10,008 nt of DNA. Source: Candidatus Dechloromonas phosphorivorans. Its GTDB lineage: Bacteria > Pseudomonadota > Gammaproteobacteria > Burkholderiales > Rhodocyclaceae. Below, one piece after another: positions 7,308 to 10,008 of the stretch (the stretch's first letter is position 1; the number at the start of each line of letters is the position of its first letter). The stretch spans positions 1 through 10,008 of the forward strand of contig JADJMS010000033.1 of NCBI GenBank assembly GCA_016709495.1, read 5' to 3'. The notes under the pieces were generated by a model. It saw nothing but the letters and a program-made list of their open reading frames with translations. It ran no database searches and was not told the DNA's origin. The translations under genes were made by a program, and so were the position numbers.

Positions 7308-9715
7308 AATTGTTCTGACCGTACTTTATGATTTGGCGCTGACCATCAGCAGCGAGGTCGAGTTGGTTCCTCTGCTCGATAAGACATTGCGCCGTTTCCT
7401 CTATCACACGGGGTTTCCTGCGGGTGTGGTTGTTGAGAAGGAAGTCGGGGAAGTGAACGCAAACACGGCTCGTCTGATTACGGCCAACGGAAACTATGCC
7501 CTTTCAGCCTTGCTTGGCGCGACAGTCGTATTGCCCGGGGCGCTTTTTGGCGAAAAAGTCGAGCTTCTGGACAAGGTCGAACTTGGCGTCTTGAATCTCG
7601 ATCAATCGTATACCTACTGCCTGCGCTTGCCGGTTGGTGACGTGTTTACGATCTTCCTGCTTTCACCGCGAGAGCCGGTCGTCGAGTTACCTTTGACGCA
7701 TATTTTTCAGCCGGTACTGGCTAATCTGGCCAAGGCTGTGGCACTTTGCCGCAAGAGCGATGAGCTGCGCGCAAGCCTGGCCCAAGAGCGTGATCAGGCA
7801 TTGTCGGAAATCGATCGTGACCGTTCATTTTTGAATGCACTTTACGAAACGCTCCCTGATCTGGTCTGGCTCAAGGATCCTGAGGGTGTTTATCTGTCTT
7901 GCAATGCAAGCTTTGGACGGCTTTACGGTGCAAAGGTAAGCGAAAATAATCTGCAAAACCGATTACGATTTTGTTAGTCGCGAACTTGCTGATTTTTCCG
8001 GCAAAAGGATATGGGACGATTTGTTGGCGTTCTCGGTGTCGCCCGTGATATCAGTGAAAACCATAATCTGCAGGAAGCTTTGCGCCAGAGTGAGGCCGAA
8101 TTGAAGCAGGAGCGTGCGCTGCTTGAGCACCGCGTTATCGAGCGCACCAATCAGTTGGCGCGAGCCAGTGCGCATCTGGAACAGACGCAGTTCGCCATGG
8201 ATGGTGCTGGCATTGCGCTCCATTGGGTGGATGCAGAAAGCGGGCGATTGCTGCTCGCTAATCATCATGCTGCTCGTATGTTGGGTTACAGCGATGAGGA
8301 ATTTTTGAACTTGTCCGTTACGGATATCGATCCGAATTTTCCTTCAGACAATTTCCGTGAAGCGACCGAGGCGTTCAGACAGAAAGTGGCACGGTTTGAC
8401 ACAGTTAGTCGCCACCGCAACGGGCAATGGTTCGCCGACATTAACCATTTTTTTGTGCCAGCCAATAAGGATCCGGCCCGATTTATCAGTTTATCGTTGA
8501 TATCGGCGCGCAAGCAGCTGAAAATTGCGATGGGCGAGCCAGATTGGCAGCGTACGGAACGGGCAACTCAGGCAAGAGTATATTCTCGTGCCGCGGTGCA
8601 AAGTTGCGCCGATGAATGCAATCATCGACTTGCAAATACAAGCCTGATGCGGCGTGGGAGGTAGGAGTCGAAGCAGGCTGAGCAGTTGGAAAAGATTGAC
8701 CATGCCGGGCTACATTTGTAGATCGTAATAGCAATACTCAATCTTTCCAAAAAAAAATCGGGCGGGCAAGATAGTTCTTGAGCGCGAGCAGTTCACCTGA
8801 AAACGGTATTTTGCGTTCCATTAAAACCGTAGTGGTGCTGGCTACCAGAAGAAAGGTTTGGCGTTTCAAGTCCCAAGGTTGCTGGTATGCCGCAGCATTA
8901 TTGTAGAGATTCGACAAACTCGCGTGGTCTTGCTCGCTTTATCGGTAATGCCACGGTCCCGTTCACCGCAAGGGAAGCGTGATGCTTGCCGGTCGTGTGA
9001 TATGAAGAAGATCCCAGGAAAGTTATCTGCTTCGCTTCGAGGTAACGCTGATACCGGATCCACGGCATGACGGAGGCGCAACGGGCAAACTTATTCAAGC
9101 CGTTTGTAGGGGTGATGGATCAATTACCCGCAAATATGGTGGTACGGGTCACGGGTTTGGTGATCTGGCAAGAATATTTGCTAAGTTGATTTATGGTGTG
9201 GTCGGGTTGAAAGTCACCTGGAGGCGAAGGTAGTACATTCTGGATGACCGTTCATGGCAGGAGGGGGGAAGGTGTTGAACAGGCGAGAAGTAGAAGTCAT
9301 CCAGCAACGTAGCGAGGCGGTTGAGCTTGATGTGCAGCAAAAACATCCTGGCGCCGAAAATTTTGTTGGCTGAAGATGAAACCCGATTAAAACCGTGAGG
9401 TGGCGCTTGGTGTGCGTGATGTCAGAATGACGACTTGCGTTGCCGAAGATCAGCCGTGAGGCTGTGCCGAATATCTTGAGCGCCAGGTTTTCGATTTGGT
9501 TTGATGGATATGCAGATGCCCAATCTTGATGGGTTGGGCGCCACCGCAAAGATCCGTCGGTTGCAGATATAACTTTGCTGTGCCAAGTGTCACGGCTGAT
9601 AAACGGCAAATGCTTTCAGAGGATCGACAGCGCATCTGGCTGCCGGGATGAATGATTTTTGACCAAGTGATCATTTCATTGATGTAATATTGCGACCTTA
9701 CTGAAGTGGCTGGCG
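7297..9715 (+). CDS. Soluble hybrid sensor histidine kinase (GAF-like, PAS, PAS, HisKA, HATPase_c, REC); heavily frame-broken
   Basis: This kinase should read a cytoplasmic signal, autophosphorylate a histidine and pass the phosphate to its own receiver domain. ATG 7297 starts MNREIVLTVLYDLALTISSE. Residues 1 to about 150 form a GAF-like input region; a coiled segment follows. PAS1 starts near residue 176 (LNALYETLPDLVWLKDPEG). A coiled linker (LEHRVIERTNQLARASAHLE) precedes PAS2 (about 8190-8515; ANHHAARMLGYSDEEF, SVTDIDPNFPS). The frame is clean to about 7950; a T5 run at 7993-7997 is one T short, and about 35-40 residues of PAS1 are missing at 8010. The 8011-8664 frame then holds until corruption begins near 8520. 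The kinase core and receiver survive as islands in changing frames. No membrane helix is seen, which fits a soluble FIST partner. It overlaps the FIST gene by 11 bases. The true stop is not resolved, so the end given is the last recognisable receiver motif. Confidence 0.8.
8575..8775 (+). other. HisKA dimerisation domain remnant of the hybrid kinase
   Basis: Short islands match a HisKA domain in the right order. PMNAII at about 8608-8626 is the end of the H-box. LMRR follows near 8644. EQLEKIDHAGLHL (8680-8718) and then IVNSILNLSKIEAGK-like codons (8720-8770) make the second helix and its end. Stops and frame changes separate them. An A9 run at 8749-8757 stands where the family needs AAAATCG. 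The conserved histidine codon expected just before 8606 cannot be read, because about 24 bases of H-box are replaced by unrelated sequence. Confidence 0.7.
8938..9258 (+). other. HATPase_c ATP-binding domain remnant of the hybrid kinase
   Basis: The ATP-binding boxes appear in order across frames. FIGNA (8938-8952) is the N-box core and is followed by KGSVMLAGRV (8970-8999). The G1 box DTG starts at 9050, then GMTEAQRANLFKPF (9064-9105). GDGSITRKYGGTGHGFG (9111-9161) is the G2 box. The closing strand GEGSTFWMTVHG is at 9223-9258. Together they are diagnostic of a histidine kinase catalytic domain even though no long open frame remains. Confidence 0.82.
9341..9715 (+). other. Receiver (REC) domain remnant of the hybrid kinase
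   Basis: LLAEDE (9363-9380) supplies the acidic pocket. VRMTTCVAED (9421-9450) and EYLERQVFDLV (9469-9501) follow. MDMQMPNLDGLGATAKIRR (9504-9560) contains the phosphorylated aspartate, codon 9507-9509. SEDRQR (9616-9633), AAGMNDF (9639-9659) and the conserved lysine (codon 9665-9667, TK) follow, ending with LKWLA (9701-9715). The T5 run at 9656-9660 is one T short of what the frame needs. The receiver is C-terminal to the kinase, making this a hybrid kinase. Confidence 0.82.
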
Positions 9716-10008
9716 TCGGCGCGGCGCCAGCCAACGTTTAACCGCGAGTCGTCAGTGCAAATTGACCAGCGGGAGGGAGAGGAAACGATAAAACCACACT
9801 GAATACAATTTTTCTGCCAGATTTCCGGATCAATTTGAGCGGGCGACTTACCGCCAGGCTGGCGCGAAGCGATAGAGCATCGTAGTCGCCTGGCTTGACG
9901 ACTCCTTTTTCCCTTTATTAAGCGCGCAGCAGAGTCGGGCCGATAAGCGCTTTGTGATTCCGCAGCGGTGACTGTTCGGCAGAGCGGATCAAGGCGGTTT
10001 TGCAACGG
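9716..10008 (+). other. Unresolved tail, possibly the start of an HPt domain
   Basis: No frame is convincing on either strand. By eye, codons near 9886-9912 can be read as RLLDDSFF, and 9967 onward as GDCSAERI followed by LKG-like codons. That resembles the first helices of a histidine phosphotransfer domain (helix, GD, AERI, H-x-LKG). Such a domain would be natural after a receiver in a hybrid kinase. The histidine itself is not visible and the sequence here is strongly corrupted, so this is a guess. A minus-strand open frame of 109 codons covers the same bases but resembles nothing. Confidence 0.25.

Noticed and set aside
8011..8664. A separate 217-residue PAS protein starting at ATG 8011
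   Set aside because: The ATG falls inside the PAS1 region, preceded in another frame by the first half of the same domain, and has no ribosome binding site. It is a segment of the hybrid kinase.
9214..10005. Minus-strand open frames of 94-131 codons near the right end
   Set aside because: They overlap plus-strand receiver motifs, resemble no protein family and have no ribosome binding site. They stay open only because the real plus-strand frame is corrupted.
8520..10008. Insertion sequence, prophage remnant or CRISPR array in the apparently gene-poor right end
   Set aside because: No terminal inverted repeats, direct repeats or spacer periodicity are seen, and ordered kinase and receiver motifs account for most of the stretch.

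Overview
The window carries ordinary housekeeping and signalling genes of a betaproteobacterium, most probably a member of the Rhodocyclales (Dechloromonas, Azonexus or Thauera-like). This rests on the type of propionyl-CoA carboxylase pair and on the style of the FIST and hybrid-kinase proteins. No database search was possible, so the placement is an inference.

Layout. (1) Positions 2-3434, plus strand: pccB (5' end cut by the window) and pccA, the two subunits of biotin-dependent propionyl-CoA carboxylase, in one operon closed by a perfect hairpin terminator at 3489-3516. (2) Positions 3519-6013, minus strand: a two-gene operon with an intact 310-residue DHH/DHHA1 phosphoesterase first and an unrecognised protein of about 516 residues second. 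(3) Positions 6014-6163: a short divergent intergenic region with a small hairpin and no convincing promoter. (4) Positions 6164 to about 9715 or beyond, plus strand: a FIST-domain sensor whose last 11 bases overlap the start of a soluble hybrid histidine kinase (N-terminal GAF-like region, PAS, PAS, HisKA, HATPase_c, receiver, perhaps HPt).

How the genes work together. PccA and PccB form one enzyme that carboxylates propionyl-CoA to methylmalonyl-CoA. The FIST protein and the kinase probably form a signalling pair in which FIST binds a small ligand and modulates the kinase. The DHH enzyme probably degrades short oligonucleotides or another phosphodiester; the role of its partner is unknown.

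Quality of the reading frames. Almost every conserved gene is broken by one-base insertions and deletions, many of them in homopolymer runs, and several cancel one another within a few codons. The middle (5081 to about 6260 and 6350 to about 7950) is nearly clean, the left third has a break every 50-250 bases, and from about 8520 to the end the sequence is so corrupted that protein motifs survive only as short islands in changing frames. This looks like uncorrected sequencing or assembly error that worsens toward the ends, not gene decay. Products below were rebuilt by following the family consensus across frames. No mobile element, CRISPR array, RNA gene or clear novel defence-type system was seen.
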